NCBI GenBank assembly: GCA_015179125.1
Contig: WHVA01000003.1
Location: forward strand, 248,001-312,000
From: Gautieria morchelliformis
Lineage: Eukaryota > Basidiomycota > Agaricomycetes > Gomphales > Gomphaceae
Direction of reading: 5' to 3'
DNA: 64,000 nucleotides
Shown here: piece by piece, positions 62,660-64,000 of the stretch
Layout: every line of letters begins with the position of its first letter
How positions within the stretch are numbered: the first letter of the stretch is position 1
The notes under the pieces: model-generated
What the model was told of the DNA's origin: nothing
Database searches by the model: none
What the model saw: only the letters and a program-made list of their open reading frames with translations
Program-made: the position numbers and the translations under genes

Positions 62660-64000
62660 AGAAGTCCCTTCGGTAAAATCCTAATTTCCCTAATAGATAC
62701 CTATGTTGGTGCATGTCTAATCCCTTTGTAAATATGTCCGCTACGTTCTCCTTCGCCGGTACGTATGTAAGTGATGCCTCGTGAGAGGCCACTTTCTCAC
62801 GGATAAAATGATATGCGACATTGATATGTTTGGTACGCGCATGATACGTTGCGTCATGTGATAGTGTAATGGCGCCTAGATTGTCTGATCGAAGTGACGT
62901 GGGCTGGGTTTGATCGATTCCAAGTTCCTCGATGAAACGCCTCAGCCAGATTAATTGCTTGGCGCCCTCGGTAAGTGCCATGTATTCGGCCTCCGTGGTA
63001 GATAGCGCGATCGTTCGCTGCTTCTTCGAACTCCATGCAATGGTTCCTCCTCCTAGTATAGCTACGTAGCCACTAATAGATAGTGCGTCGTTTCTATTAG
63101 CATAATCCGAGTCGACAAATATTTCGAGGTCGAGACCAGCGTCTCGTCAGAATGTTATGCCGTCGTCACGTGACCCCTTGAGGTACCTGAGCGCGTGTTT
63201 GATCGCCGTCCAGTGCTCGGTTCCATAAGTAGTAGTGAATTGGCTCAAGTGTTGTACGGTAAAAGCCAAATCAGGTCGCGTGCTGAGTGCTGCGTACATG
63301 AGTGATCCGATCGCTTTGGCATAGGGTACTTCGGCAGTTGGACCTGTTGAGTCCATGGGTGTCGTGAGTTTGATCATTTTATGCAGAGGTGTAGATACCG
63401 AATGAGCCGTTGTCATGTTGAATCGATTGAGTATGATGTCGATGTAATGTCCTTGAGACATGATCAGTGTTCCCTCATCCCTATTCCTCTCAACTCTAAT
63501 TCCCAATATTTTCTTCATTTCTCCTAGATCTGTTAAGGGGAATTTTCCATGAAGCTCCCCCTTGAGCTTAATCATCCCTCCCTTGGAGTCAGCAAATAGT
63601 CCGAAGTCGTCCACATATACAGATATGACTTCGATTGAATCCTTATCTTGTCTGATGTAGACGCATTCATCGGCTGTACTTTGATGGAAGCCGAGATCGA
63701 GTAGTAATTTGCGTAAGGGCTGATGCCAAGCTCATCCCGATTGTTTGAGTCCGTAGAGCGCTCTGTATATTCTTAGAACGCGTCCAGATCCATCATCAAA
63801 TCCGTCGGGCTGGCACATGTAGATCTCCTCATCTATGGTTGAATTGAGGTAGGCGCCTTTGACATCCATCATTTCGATTTCCCAATCGAGCGTGTTTGCG
63901 ATCGCTAATAGAACACGTAGTGAATCGAATTTGACCACGGGTGAGGTTATCTCGTAGTAATCCATCCCTGGCCTCTGTGTGAATCCTTGAGCCACAACCC
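62660..64000 (-). pseudogene. Copia element C RT and RNase H region
   Basis: Fossil copia pol part. RNase H is nearest the LTR (MALTEGAKQLIWL, LRSDNLGAITLSHDATYHAR). The RT connection region (SLMYAALSTRPDLAF) and an RT palm segment (DDFGLFADSKGG) follow. The window ends within RT (GMDYYEITSPVVKFDSLRVL). Confidence 0.85.

Larger units (their letters stand above)
62426..64000 (-). mobile_element. Ty1/copia element C (partial, runs off right edge)
   Basis: The minus-strand copia shows its 3' LTR at 62426-62646, then the polypurine tract, RNase H (about 62660-63120) and RT (about 63130-64000, DDFGLF and connection region). Gag, integrase and the 5' LTR lie beyond the window. It is a fossil with about two or three breaks in the visible part. 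It is closely related to elements A and B. Confidence 0.92.

Overview
The window looks like an accessory, repeat-choked piece of a filamentous basidiomycete (Agaricomycete-type) genome. The signs are short spliceosomal introns (41 to 78 nt in the genes resolved here), STAND/NACHT immune-type genes with fungal N-terminal domains, a fungal caspase-like gene, an F-box/WD40 gene and Ty1/copia, Ty3/chromovirus and Helitron elements. No species is claimed.

Left part (1-18.2 kb). A copia element (minus strand) runs off the left edge and ends at 3963. It sits in a 1.05-kb repeat that recurs at 39.15-40.17 kb. Then come a Ty3 gag scrap, a cluster of five bZIP-type sites, a 1.5-kb element with 18-bp terminal inverted repeats (6051-7567), and a quiet host island. 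The island holds an 11-exon caspase-like gene (8266-9922, minus) and two small genes facing each other (10952-11413 plus; 11927-12535 minus). An AT-rich gene-free stretch and a broken Ty3 element (14.1-18.2 kb) with a mosaic insert follow.

Middle part (18.2-40.5 kb). A proline-rich repeat ORF and another Ty3 gag scrap lead into the first copy of a 7.3-kb segmental duplication (20.09-27.41 kb). That copy holds broken C2-NACHT and F-box/WD40 fragments. A more complete but damaged F-box/WD40 gene lies at 27.6-31.2 kb. The main host gene of the window is a 1974-codon NACHT-ankyrin NLR-type gene (31820-38152, minus) with eight exons and about 36 ankyrin repeats in a four-repeat super-unit.

Right part (40.5-64 kb). 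The second copy of the 7.3-kb duplication (41.16-62.4 kb) has a 1.6-kb inner block inverted relative to the first copy. A copia element (46194-60049, target duplication CGTCT) has landed inside that block. This copia was itself hit by a young chromovirus (49255-55479, target duplication CCTAC, LTRs identical by eye). A non-autonomous Helitron (56835-59975, A^T target) then split its 3' LTR, and the Helitron carries a solo Ty3 LTR. A third copia (62426 onward, minus) runs off the right edge.

Taken together, the functional content is probably three or four host genes (NLR, caspase-like and two small hypotheticals). Everything else is retroelements, Helitron and duplicated gene debris. NLR and caspase-like proteins are both used in fungal self/non-self recognition and cell death, but they lie 22 kb apart here and no direct link is shown. 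All exon structures were derived by hand from splice signals and reading-frame continuity.
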